NCBI RefSeq assembly: GCF_030867145.1
Contig: NC_134420.1
Location: 44,040,912 to 44,104,911 of the forward strand
Length of the DNA: 64,000 nt
Reading direction: 5' to 3'
Source: Opisthocomus hoazin
Taxonomy: Eukaryota; Chordata; Aves; Opisthocomiformes; Opisthocomidae
Made by a program: the position numbers and the translations under genes. The first letter of the stretch is position 1; every line of letters begins with the position of its first letter. Positions 25,901 to 37,279 of the stretch are shown here, piece by piece. The notes under the pieces are model-generated. The model ran no database searches, was not told the origin of the DNA, and saw only the letters and a list, made by a program, of their open reading frames with translations.

Positions 25901-27015
25901 TTGAGAATAAACTCATCAAGGCAGGATATTCAATGGAAATATGTGTTTCCATGAATTTCATGAAAAACAAAGAATGATTAATTGCTTCCATCTCTTACTT
26001 CCAAAAGGGAAAAAATAAATTCTATTAAATGCACCAAGATAATTTAGTTATGGTACATATCTATTAATGAACAAGCTGCAATAATCTCATCATAGAAAAA
26101 TTTAAATGATTGGAACCAAATTGGCTTTTTCAGTCTTGTTCCAAGCAATTTTTCTTACCTTGGGAGGCATAAGGATCTTTAAATTCTGGCCCACGTAAGT
26201 GCATTGAAAAAAATTTCTTGGGTCTCACTCCAGTCTTTGGACAATTCTGCTAGTGACCTAGGTACTAGGTCAATACGTGTCCTCTTAGATACTTTTAAAA
26301 CCATAAGAAGTCTTCAAACTGTTGAGGAAAATGCATTATATCCCAAAGAAAATCACTTGCCTTTTAAGCTTGTCTACAAAATTCGCTGAAAAATGTGTGC
26401 CTAACCTATACGCTCCAGACATAAATAAACATACAAAATTGTGGCTCTCATTTGGAGTAATCAAATTTACGAGCTTGAGAACCCCCTCACTGTATCCTCC
26501 TGTGTGGTGGGGACGATCAACAGTGTCCACCTCACATATAGCTTCACCTGGTGTCTACAAGCAGCTGAAGTAATGAGGAAAGGGAATCTTGAAAACTAAT
26601 AACTTCAGGTGAATATTCACCTGGGAATAATTTGCATTATCATAGCATGACTGATAGAAGATTTATATGAAACCGTAATGTATGCATGTACACATATGTG
26701 TACATTCATATGTCACATACATGTTACATAATGAGTTCTGGTATACTGAAAGCTTTCCTTAATTTAAAAATCTTTGCCTGATGACTCAGTTCATCCTAGT
26801 TTCAGGAGGTCTCTTTCCATTTTCTCATAGAATGGTGACGACACTTCACTTTACCACCTTCAGTTTGGTCACTGGCAGATGGGAAATGGGTCAATACGGC
26901 TCTTAGAAGCCGTATGGTTGCTCCCAGTGGGGAGCTGAAGGAAGAAAGGATTGATTTAATCCTTATTACCCCAAGGGTAGCCGTGTGGAAGGTGGATTTC
27001 TGTTAGGACCTTAAA
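22950..27015. other. Unassigned noncoding DNA
   Basis: No gene is seen. The stretch is A+T-rich and includes two perfect palindromes: 22 bp of TA-core at 25859-25880 and 20 bp at 26686-26705. Short frames on both strands show no family similarity. Some parts (for example 23580-23830 and 24440-24700) have the unique-sequence look of conserved noncoding DNA, but alignment is needed to say so. Confidence 0.45.
26686..26705. repeat. 20-bp perfect palindrome
   Basis: ATGTACACATATGTGTACAT is its own reverse complement. It is embedded in a longer ACAT/ATGT-rich run up to about 26730, which makes a decayed simple repeat the likeliest origin. Confidence 0.8.
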
Positions 27016-27545
27016 AGTTACTTCTGATTAAGGCAGAAAGTAAATTGGAAGTGCAATACAATAGAATAACTCTGTGTACATGCATTTCTGTTTCATCGTG
27101 ATGGGTACTCTCTGCTGCTGCCTGCTTGCTGCCAAGCAGCTGCTTCAGCATTCCCTGGCTTGCGGTTTCCTCAGCTGTTACCAGCACTGTCTTTCCTCCT
27201 CCCCCTCTTCTTACTGAGATAATGGGCAATGTCATTTGCTATAACCTCCTGCAGCACCCACTCAGCTGCAGACCAGCCCTGGCTGTTGTGCTTCCCTAAA
27301 AGCTGGTTTGACTTGTTGGCAGTTCTCTTTGTAGCTCCTGCAGCAGCTTGCCTCTAGACATTTCTCTTTTCTCAAAGGATTGTTGTTCCTTTTGCTGACA
27401 CACGCTCACTACTGTGGACATGCCTTGTTTGGAATGGAGCAGAGTTTTGTGAAAAGCAGTGTAACAGTACTTTATTATTCTGTCTGGAAGTGGAGGAGAA
27501 TTTTTTCCCCTTGACATTGCTGAGTCCCAGCAAAGAGAAAATGCT
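27015..27545 (-). repeat. Dispersed repeat, copy A (class unknown)
   Basis: A region richer in G+C than its flanks shares a core of about 110 bp (27431-27545) with 40954-41064. Both copies contain TTTTGTGAAA(A/T)GCAGTGTAAC and a CC(C/G)CCTTGA-like downstream phrase. On the minus strand both cores give the peptide phrase IKYCYTAFHKTLL, because indels are few. Minus orientation is chosen because the reverse complement has AATAAAG within the core, which could be a polyadenylation signal as in an LTR U3/R region. Only the core is demonstrably shared; the extents given are compositional. It could be an LTR fragment or part of an old retroelement. Confidence 0.5.
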
Positions 27546-27549
27546 AGCC

Positions 27550-28740
27550 CTTTATTTACTTGAGGTATAGGCTTAGATTCTTTGCTCAGAAACTGCTGTA
27601 ACCAGTTTAACCACAGAATAGGATAAGAAGTGATAAACAGAAACTAGGCACAACTAATCTGGCAGCAGGGCAGGGACCTTGCGGTAGCTATAAATGATCT
27701 TAGCAGTAATTGAGGCATCAGTTGCACTAATTGCACTAAAATTGACATTTTGGTCGCTTTCTGCAAGATCCAGACTGGAGGAGGAAAGAGGCTTTTCAGG
27801 CATTTCTTTTGAAGTGTTCTGTATTTTCTGATGACTTATACGGAGATTAAACTCTAAGAAGTCTTGTGAGTAACAAAAGCATAACAGAAGCATGGTTGAA
27901 TCATTCTGTTGTGTCCTGTCAACATTTGATACATTCGTGAATTTTTTCAGACCTGCAATACCGAGAGTATTTATGTAGTGACATAGCTGATAGTGGCCTT
28001 ATTTTCTTAAAACTCCTCAGTGCTGGTGTTGATGTTAGCAAGTGCACATAGTGAAAGCCTACAGAAACATGTATGCCTGTATTTGTACATTCTGCTTTGC
28101 TTGTGCTAGTTGTTGCATGTGGTGCTGCCAAACAGAATTGTCTGCAGTTTCTGTGCTTACTATTTCTCCCAGCTTCAATTATCTCTTGAATGTCTGGGAG
28201 GCAAGAGTGGAAAACCATAACTCTTCAGGCTTTAATTTCAATAGCAAAATGAGATTATAACAGGAGCAGAATTTGCTTTATCTTATGATTTAACTCGTAG
28301 CTCACCTACCTGTTTCTTCCCTTGCTGCAGTAATTAATGCCTTCTGACTGTTCTCCAAGCCACTGTATTCTTCAAAAATTCTGAGCCATGAATCTGTCAG
28401 CAGAGTGGGTGTGGGCAGCAGCCCCACATCTTTGTCTTTGCTTGTTCTTGGAGCTGCTGTTTCTTTACTAACTCTTCTTTCTCTCCTAAACGTAGCCAGT
28501 GAGAAAGGGTCAAACTCCTCATAGTAAATCCATGTCATATTCCTTTGAACTGGAGTCACAGCTTTTTCATGTGCGGTCTCAAAAACTTTTTTTTTTTACC
28601 TTGGGCTCAAAGGGGCATCCTCTGATAATTGTCTGCTGTTGCTTGAAATTTCTGTGGTGGGACTGCTGCATCCTAATGCCTCTCCAAGGCCAGAAGTCCT
28701 ACTGATACTCATTTTACCAGATTCTCCAGAATCTTCATGT
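27550..28740. other. Unassigned noncoding DNA
   Basis: No gene is seen; overlapping short frames occur on both strands. The pattern resembles ordinary intergenic or intronic sequence. Confidence 0.45.
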
Positions 28741-28742
28741 AC

Positions 28743-28771
28743 TTTTTTTTTTTTTTTGGGGGGGGGGGGGG
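28743..28771. repeat. Compound homopolymer T15-G14
   Basis: Fifteen T residues (28743-28757) are followed directly by fourteen G residues (28758-28771), then GTGGTGGTGG-like sequence. The G-run has G-quadruplex potential on the plus strand. The exact lengths are likely unreliable because such tracts are hard to sequence. Confidence 0.85.
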
Positions 28772-28779
28772 CGTGGTGG

Positions 28780-31610
28780 TGGTGATATGGCTGGATAGCT
28801 CAGGATGTAAATATCAAGCCACTGTAAGGCATTTCTAATAAAGAAGGGCAGAAAGAGCAAACTAGAGAACATAGCTGAGCTGGAGGGAAGCCTCAGTGAA
28901 TGCACTGAAGGGCTGTCAACTCCTACGGTTACATCCTCGGAGCTGAATCATTAACCTGTACTGAAGTAAACTGAGGTCAGATCTCTCTCGCAGACTTAGC
29001 TGTAGGTTGAAGTTTCCTAGGGCTTGGATCTGAGAGTTTTTGTTGGCTGGCAGAGAAGTTGGAGAGAAAACCTGTAAAAACCATAATTAACTCACAGTGA
29101 AAATTTATTTTAGGGGTACTAGACATGTTCTTTATCTCAAGCTTTAATTATTTCCCTCTTCCTATTTCCCTCACTAATGCAGCTCTGTTCTTAGTAATGT
29201 TTATAGGAACACTAGTGTAGACTAGCCACTAGCACATTAATCACTGTGAGATGTGCATACTACTCTAGAAACCAAAGTGATGAAAATATTGACAGCATAC
29301 ATATATTTCTAGTCTTGTTTGACAGCTACAGGTACCATGATGGCAATCCCAGGATGCTTTTTCTGTGCTTAAAATATGCTGTAATTCCATAATGTTCAAA
29401 CTGCAGGCTGAATACCACCCAGAGCAGTGAGCTCTCTGACTCATCAAAATAACCAAGTGCGGAGAAACCACTGAAGATGGTTTTGTGTGCGGGCTTGGGT
29501 TTGCAGCTAGAGCTGTGAGACACAATTGAGCAGCCAGTATATGTGAATATGATGATGGGATTGGAAGACTTAAAAGATCACCACCACTAAGACTAAGAAA
29601 TGAGATCAGAGTTATTCTCCACTGTACTGGGAGAAGTATCCAGAAGCATTCTAGTGACAGGAGGGCGGTGAATGTTCTTCACTATATATTTAACTAGGAG
29701 TAAGGTCCAATGAGAGCCAAGGCTCAGCTAGGAACAAGGTTCAATGTTTCTCTCCCATCTTTGAACACACAGACTTGAACCAGTTCTGCAAGTGTAACTC
29801 TGTTAACCTAATTGGGTCTGAGGATCAACCTCAAGGGGCTTATGCCGTTTGTTTTGAGATTATTCCTTTTCTCCCACTCCCAAGTCTTGCCTTGCTCCCC
29901 CTCCCTTTAGCTTGAAGGTTTGCAAGATTTGATACAAAGTCTATTTAACTTTCCTTCATCCAGTCGCTGTTTTGTGATTGTGAAGAGTAGGAATAAGCAG
30001 ATCACAAAAAAATACTCAGGATGTAGAAAGTATTGCAGCTATGTAAATTGTGCCCATTCAAGCAAAAATACAATCTATGTACTAGACAAGTTAAGATATT
30101 GTCCTGTATGAGACCTATTTACTTGTGCCTGGATGGTCACATGAACATATAAATGCATTTCTATTTATATGCAGGCAATTTTTTTTTAATATCTGTGCAA
30201 AGTAGTGTGTAAGACCTTGATGAATGTTTACCATTTGACATGAAGTTTTCCAGATGGGTAAATGCCTTAGGCTGAATTTTCTTTGGATTTCTTTTGGGAG
30301 AGGAAGACAGTGTTTTTGAAAAATAGGAGAGAAAATACCGATTTGCTTGTATTGATTAAAAAAATGAACAAACAAACCATGAGAATTTCTTTAAGGTGCT
30401 TTAGTATCTTTGAAATACTTAAAAACAATACTTAAAGCATACTGTAAAATAAGAACTTACTATTGGCAGCAGGCTTATCCTCATGTCTTGTATGCTTTTT
30501 TCACTTCCACAGTTGGTCAGGCAATATTGTCTTGAAAAAACATTCTTCTTGTGGGTGATATTTACAGTTGGTTGCACTTTACCATGCATTGCTCCTTGAA
30601 ATTTCCAAGGGTAATTCAAGTATTTAACAGGTTCAAAATTATGTCAATTACAGCGTAAAAACCCTTTTATAACTACAGATTGCTAAATTTCCCCAAAAGG
30701 GAAATTACAGCCAAAATGAGTTTTATGTGCTGTATTTCATTTTCTACCTTCAACAAATTTCCAAAATTCAGATCCATTAAATATTAATTAAGCATGACAC
30801 ATGCGGTTATTCTATGTACTCCTGTGTAGCCTAAGCACCAACATCAGTGTTTCAATAAAACTGATTATATAATGGGTGTTGCTGGAGTTGCTCTGAGGAG
30901 GGCACCTACTCTTACTTGAGTAAGCTCTAGGAGTTTGAACTAACTTTGTTGGACCTGAACTGTTTCCCATTTTCATTATTTCCCATTATTATTTCTTCTG
31001 TTGACTTACAGTAAGCTGTATATGGTATATAACTACAAATCCACTTTTGTTCTAGAAGCCTTTCAAAACTGTGAAAGGTAATCAGTAACTGTTGAGTTAT
31101 TACACTTGATAGGTTTTACCTTGTGTGAATCTGATGTTAAAATAACTGAGCCACAGTGACAAGATAGATAACTTTCTAGTACCTGGTGTTGGTAGATCTG
31201 CAACCTCAGGGTAAATGATTTTCCACTTCTTTTTTTTCCTAGTGATGCTTAGTTATTTAAAAAAAGGTCATGTCATCGGAACTTATAGATCTTTTAGAGG
31301 TATATGCATTTTGGAAAAAGCTGTAGGGCAAGGCATGGAAGAGGGTTCAAAACCGTAGTAATTTGTATTTTTAGTTTATATAGAGCAAATAACTGGAATA
31401 TGAATATATTTAGAAAAGTAAAAAGCCTGTAACACTTGTTTTCTTGCCCTTGATATTGTCCAAAGCAAATGGTGGTTAATTATACTTAACAGAAGTGGTC
31501 TCATTTTTCAGAATTATGCTGTGCCTAAGAGAAGCCATGGGGATCTGTTCCCTTCTTTGTAATACGAAAGTATATCAAAGAACTTCTTTGTCCACCAACT
31601 GTTACTTACC
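28780..31610. other. Unassigned noncoding DNA
   Basis: No supported gene or recognisable transposon. Short open frames occur on both strands (for example minus 29525-29265 and minus 30375-30115), with no recognisable domain. Confidence 0.5.
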
Positions 31611-31620
31611 TAATTAACAT

Positions 31621-32766
31621 TGCATTGACCTGGATAAATGCCAGGTGCTCACCAAAACCACTCTATCACCCCCCCTCCTCAACTGGACGGGGGAGAGGAA
31701 ACATGATGAAAGGCTCCAGGGTGGAGTTAAGGACAGGGAGAGATCACTCACCAATTGCTGTCACGGACAAAACAGACTGAACTTGGGGAGAAAAGGGAGT
31801 TTAATTCATCACCAATCAAATCAGAGTAGGATAGTGAGAAAATAAAACCAGATCTTAAAACACCTTTCCCCACCCCTCCCTTCTTCCCGGGCTCAGCTTC
31901 ACTCCCGTTTCTCTCCCTCCTCCTACTGGGCAGCGCAGGGGGACGGGGAATGGGGGTTACGGTCAGTTCATCACACGTTGTCTCTGCCACTCCTTCCTCC
32001 TCAGGGGGAGGACTCCTCACACTCTTCCCCTGCTCCAGCGTGAAGGTTCCTCTCACGGGAGACAGTTCTCCACAAACTTCTCCAACAGCAGTCCTTCCCA
32101 CAGGGTGCAGCTCTTCACAAACTGCCTCAGCGTGGGTCCCTTCCATGGGGCACAGTCCTTCAGGAACAGGCTGCTCCAGCGTGGGTCCCCCACGGGGTCA
32201 CAAGCCCTGCCAGCAAACCTGCTCCGGTGTGGGCTCCTCTCTTCACGGGTCTGCGGGACGTGGCAGAGGCCTGCTCCAGCACAGCCTCCCCATGGGGTCG
32301 CCGCCTCCTTCAGGCATCCACCTCTCTGGTGTGGGGTCCCTTCCATGGGCTGCAGGTGGAGATCTGCTCCACCATGGGCCTCCATGGACTGCAGGGGGAC
32401 AACCTACCTCACTATGGTCTTCATCACGAGCTGCAAGGGAAGGTTCTCTGCTCCGACATTTTGAGCACCTCCTCCCCCCGCTCCTTCTCCACTGATCTTG
32501 GTGTCTGCAGAGTTGTTTTCTCTCACATTGTCTCACTCCTCTCTCTTCACTGCCATTTCACCGCAGTTTTTTTTTCTTCCCTTTCTTAACTATGTTATCC
32601 CAGAGGCGCTGCCACCGTGGCTGATTGGCTTGGCCTTGATTGGCTTGGCCTTGGCCAGCAGCGGGTCTGTCTTAGAGCTGGCTGGCTCTGGCTTTATCAG
32701 ACATGGGGGAAGCTTCTCACAGAAGCCACCCCTATAGCCCACTCCGCTACCAAAACCTTGTCATGC
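31621..32766 (-). mobile_element. Endogenous retroviral LTR, apparently solo
   Basis: A block of about 1.1 kb, much richer in G+C than its flanks, resembles a long LTR family I recall as common in birds (probably ERVL-like; class not certain). Read on minus, it runs from a GGTTTTGGTAGCGG-like start near 32760, through a degenerate TATA-like AACATAGTTAAGAAAG (about 32583-32600), a central series of imperfect units built on CCACGCTGGAGCAG-like phrases (about 32000-32400), and an ATTAAA polyadenylation signal (31800-31805), to a GGTGAGCACCTGGCA-like end near 31639. No gag, pol or env sequence adjoins either side, so it is most simply a solo LTR left by recombination. Termini and target duplication are unresolved: the outer bases lack a clean TG...CA pair. 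Long frames on both strands within it reflect GC richness, not genes. Confidence 0.8.
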
Positions 32767-32769
32767 AAA

Positions 32770-35310
32770 TGTATAATACAATGTAGTTTTCTAGTTCCAG
32801 TATGTGCTACAGAAGTCTTTCACCGAAGACCTGAAATAAGTTCAGTTAGTCTTCTTTGTTTGGTTACTGCTCGCTACGATGCTCATAAAAAGAGCCATCC
32901 ATCCCTGTTACTGCTTTCAATTTAAGTTGCATGTGTGCAGGTCTCCTGTCTTTGGTTTCATTTGACTGCGATTGCTGTAAACTACTTGAACCTGAATTAT
33001 AAAGGTAGGGTGCAATTGCATCAAATCATGCCCTGTTCTTGCCTGAGTGAAGGCAAACATTGCCTGTTTGGGGGGTTGGTTTTCCTTTCTTTCTTGGTAT
33101 GTTTACCTCATGTTATGGTGGCATATCATCATCTCTCATCTGACAGAAGCGCATTTCAAAGGGAGACAGCTGAGACTTTGAAGAGATCATATGTTTTTGA
33201 GAGCATGATGTGTGCAAAATTTACCAGCTATGCAAAGCCTCGTATGTTTTCTGCTTCAAGATTTACTGCAAACATAGACGAGTGTGATGCTGGGTTTGTG
33301 TGCATTTGAGTGCATTTATGAAAGTTCTGTCAAAACTACGTTAGTCAATTTTCTGTTAATCTAAACAGATTTGTCTTCGTATTTTTACTTGGAAAGAAAC
33401 AATTTGGCACCTCATAATGTGTTTTATATGAACCAAACAGTAAGGTAATGACTGCAAAATATTTTCATAGATGGCTCTTTTTTTCCTTTCTTTGCGATTC
33501 ACCCCATCGCTCTTATCACTGGCATAATTCTGTTACACAGCAGCAAGATGCACTGCAGAGAACACTCCATGCTGACGCACTGTGGCCTCGTGCTCAGCCT
33601 CTATTTAAGTTTCTTCTATTAATTTAGAGAAAGCGTATATATATATAAATTTAAGAGAGCATTCTCTACACAGAAATATGAGGAACACAGAAATGCTTGC
33701 CCAGCCTTCACAGCTGGGTTACAAGACTGAGAACCAACACCACAGGTTATTACTTCTGAGCCTTGTACTTGCAGGAAACAACTTCCAGCTGTTTCCCCCG
33801 GCTCCCTGCAGACTTCTGCCTGCAGGCAGTCTGTCCCTCCCTTAGCGAGGGGCATGGCAGAGCAGTCACAGCTACTCTTCTCTGCGATTGTGATCTCTTC
33901 CTTCTCCCTGTGAAATCCTGATCTCTCCCAAACAGCAGTTCCTATGGCTCTTTACCTGCAGCTTGAGACAGCTGACAGCTGGGTTTTTACCCTTATCAGA
34001 AGGGAGCTTTCTGAACAATGTCTGGCCCCGTTTGCAGGTTGCCTGCTCTTGCTATTTCCTTCACAGATTTTCCGCAACAAATGAGTGTCACCTTTGCTTC
34101 CACTGTGCCTTAGCCCATCTCGCATATACTAACTATCAAAGGGCAGCAGTTTACAGCAGGGTGTTACCTGCTGCAGGTGACAGTTGAAGCTGCAGGATAA
34201 TCCAGAGAGGTAGCAAGCCAGGCAGTTGTCACAGTTTCTTATTTTTAGATGTAAGGCAGCTGTATTATTTTGTCTTGAGCCTTGTAGAAATGTCACGGTC
34301 TGTGAGTAACTGGTCCAAGCTTTTAAAATCGTGTGGGTGGTTTTTTTACTTGTTTGTGTTTATGTGACCTTTGTCATTCTATTCAGAAAGAAAGGTCTTT
34401 TTCTTCCACTGAAGAGCATATGTACAGCACACTACTTGCTTCTGTTTACACTTTCAGCTATTGCATTTTTACTGGTGTTTATGAAAAGATAAAAAAGGAG
34501 CATACATCAAATAAGAAAACATCAGAGAAAATATTAGCAGACTATACTGGTGGATATTTCTCTTGTAAACAAAAAGCCAGTGATTTTAAAGCAAACCAAC
34601 CCACAGGCAGATATGTATCGTTATGGGACTTCTGCAGGATTAATGAGTAGTTACGCAAGAAACCCTGACTGAGTAAAGATTGCAAAACCGACCCTTTCAC
34701 GGGGTCAGAGAACAAGCCAAAGAAGGCAGTGCTTCATTCAGGAAGGCTGCTGTGACTTGAACAGGTTGCCAGATGCTGTCTGGCTTACCTGTTCTGGAGA
34801 CTGAAGACACCTTCCAGTGTAAAGACTGAGAAATTCAGAGGTAGCTTAAAGTCACTTTTACTTCTTGTTCTTCCTGAGCTATGAGTTCTTGTGTTTGTCT
34901 TGAGGACAGACAGCAGATAGTTTCACCATATAGCCACATGAAGGTAGACTTCTGTTCCAGAAGGTATTATTATATTTATTCAGATGTACCTAAAGTGGTA
35001 GTCTTGGAGAGCTAGCTTATCTCGCATTGTATTTCTATTCCCTTTCAATCTTTACTTTTAAAAAAGCAACCACCCTTCACCCCACAGTTGCATAAATCTT
35101 ACATGAGTAACTTCTGTAGATGTAGGTTTATGTTAATTATGAGAAGCAGAAATAAAGATCACAAACCCAAAACAGTTCTCTCACCAGACCATATCTGTTA
35201 CGCTATGGATTTTTTTCTGTGAACAACCTGGGAAAAAAATCTAGGCCTAACTGCTTGAAAACAAGCTAATAAGCGTCAGTGCAGTGTTTAAAGGAGCAAG
35301 AGATTCTTTG
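32770..35310. other. Unassigned noncoding DNA
   Basis: No gene is confirmed. A plus-strand frame of 124 codons (32935-33309) has no recognisable domain and no splice context that I trust. A TA-rich run lies at about 33637-33652. Confidence 0.45.
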
Positions 35311-35315
35311 GAAGG

Positions 35316-35895
35316 CATCAGCAGGGCAAAGGAGGGGATTCTATCCCTCTGTTTCGCTCTGGTGAGACCCCACCTGGAGTCCTATGTCCACCTCTGGAGC
35401 CCTCAGCACAGGGAAGACATGGACCTGCTGGAGCAGGTCCAGAGGAGGCCACAGAAATGATCAGAGGGATGGAACACCTTTCCTATGAGGAAAGGGAGAG
35501 GCTGAGAGAGTTGGGGCTGTTCAGCCTGGAGAAGAGAAGGCTGGGGGGACACCTCACTGCAGCCTTTCAGTACTTAAAGGGGGCTTGTAAGAAAGATGGC
35601 AAGAAACTTTTTAGCAGGCTCTGTTTCAATAGGACAAGGGGTAATGGTTTTAAACTAAATAAAGGTAGATCTAGGCTGGATATGATGAAGAATTTTTTTA
35701 CCATGAGGGTGGTGAAACACTGGCTCAGGTTGCCCAGAGATGTGGTAGATGCCCCATCCCTGGAAACATTCAAGGCCAGGTTGGACGGGGCTCTGAGCAA
35801 CCTGGTCTAGTTGAAGATGTCCCTGCTCATTGCAGGTGGGTTGGACTAGATGACCTTTAAAGCTCCCTTCCAACTCAAACCATTCTATGATTCTC
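35316..35895 (+). mobile_element. CR1 LINE, plus-strand, 5'-truncated
   Basis: This CR1 copy reads on plus. The RT C-terminal frame is visible from about 35340; the phrases GGAGTCCTATGTCCACCTC and AGGTCCAGAGGAGGCCACAG belong to the LVRPHLE.../VQRRAT region. A 117-codon frame (35457-35810) retains MEHLSYEER, GLFSLEKRRLGG, NRTRGNGFKL and LPRDVVDAPSLETFKARLDGA. Compared with the copy at 20.1 kb it has an extra Glu-Arg pair after YEER and a frame break just upstream. It ends with the CR1 3' UTR (GGTTGGACTAGATGACC) and the terminal ATTCTATGATTCT. Sequence differences from the 20-kb copy mark a different CR1 subfamily. Confidence 0.95.
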
Positions 35896-35899
35896 TTCT

Positions 35900-37170
35900 G
35901 TGATGTTGGAGGGATAGGCTATAGCTGCAGCTTTGGAAAAAGTGCTGCATTCAGGATTTTTATTTTTTCTTGCTGTGGACCAATAAATATTCTTTTCTGA
36001 AGATGTTGTGAAATGTGCAATTGTTGCCTTAGCAGCATGCTCATAATTAGGGTTGTCATCTGATCATATGAACTTTCTCTGTCATGTTCACACCTGTCAT
36101 GAGTAATTAAAAGATTCTTCTCACTTATGTCCTTCTCTTCCTTGGTTAATATGTACTCTTTCATTTTACCTGTCTCATAGAAAAGCCTGATATTTTTTTG
36201 TTGGTCGCCATACAAAGCATGTTAAGTAGTATAGACAAATTCTTGCTTTAGTCCACACTTATAACCTTAAAGTATAAAGAGAAGTTTCTTAGAGTCAGAT
36301 TCTAGTTTTGAAGCATTTGACTAAATGATAATAATGACTGACTCTGGCTTTAGAAAGAGTGTTTCAGTATGTATTTTTCACCCTCGAAGTTTAATGTTTT
36401 GTGCAAGGCTTGATAGTGCTTATGCACAAGGCACACAGAGTTGTGGTGGATATGAGCATGGTTGAGTGCAATATTAGGTGGATTTTGGAAAAGATAGAAT
36501 GTATTTCCTTTTTTGAAAAGGGTAATAGTAAAACAATGCAGGGAGTAAGGAAAGGAGCAGGGCAGTATTGCCCAAGCTCAATATGTAACTTCTAAGAACT
36601 TCCTACCGTGTAGAATTAAAAATGTCAAATTAAATTCCAGGCATATTGAGGAATAAAATGTATTTGATGGAGTCTAAGATATTGAACAAGGAGCTTCTCA
36701 AACTGAAGAAACCCTCCGAAACAAAAGCAGCATAATATAAAGAAAGCTGTAATTTAAACACAACCTCAAACTCCTTCACCCAGCTCAGAGTTAGATGTCT
36801 ATCTGTTGTTTGGAGATAATGCATTGAAATTGGAGCCAAATGGCTTTGCATTTAACCAATTATTTTTCTATCTTGGAGTAAGAGGTGATGATTTTACACC
36901 ACGTACAGGTAATCAGAGTGGAGGAATAGTTGGAGTCAATCCTCCAGGAAAATGTCCTAAGCATGCAGCTGAAAGGAGTGGGCTAAAAGATTTCATTATG
37001 CAATCTGCTCCTTTTTAAGATGCCAGTTACATCTTGGGACTGAAATACAAATCTTCAGTCTCATATATGAGTTATTTAAGCCTTTAGCTGGAGAGAGGTT
37101 CTTCAGCATTGTATAGCTCTGTGTATTATTACAGCCAGGTGAAACAGCTCAAGAAGAGGAGTTCAGACTG
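35900..37170. other. Unassigned noncoding DNA
   Basis: No gene is seen. Short frames on both strands (for example minus 36215-35919 and plus 36806-37018) lack recognisable domains. Confidence 0.5.
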
Positions 37171-37174
37171 CAAG

Positions 37175-37275
37175 CCTAGTAACTTAGAGGATAAGCTATC
37201 TCTTGTGAAGTTGGAGATCTGGCTTCAAATCCCTTCTCTACTATGGGCATTTAAATCTGTCTCATTTCCCAAGAA
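37175..37275 (+). repeat. Possible CORE-SINE/MIR-like remnant
   Basis: The phrase GGAGATCTGGCTTCAAATCC followed by a CTTCTCTACTATG-like stretch resembles the box-B-containing tRNA-derived part of old amniote SINEs (…GGTTCAAATCCC…). The match is short and degenerate, so family and boundaries are uncertain. Confidence 0.45.
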
Positions 37276-37279
37276 AGCT

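Noticed and set aside
31748..32589. Several long overlapping frames on both strands (110-181 codons)
   Set aside because: They lie wholly inside the LTR, overlap one another in opposite directions and mirror its internal repeats; LTRs of this kind do not encode proteins.
31636..32771. AAATG at both sides of the LTR as a target-site duplication
   Set aside because: It would leave non-canonical ends, and the family's left end appears to extend further; a 5-bp match near loose boundaries is weak.
32935..33309. 124-codon plus frame beside the LTR
   Set aside because: No recognisable domain; composition is like the surrounding noncoding DNA.
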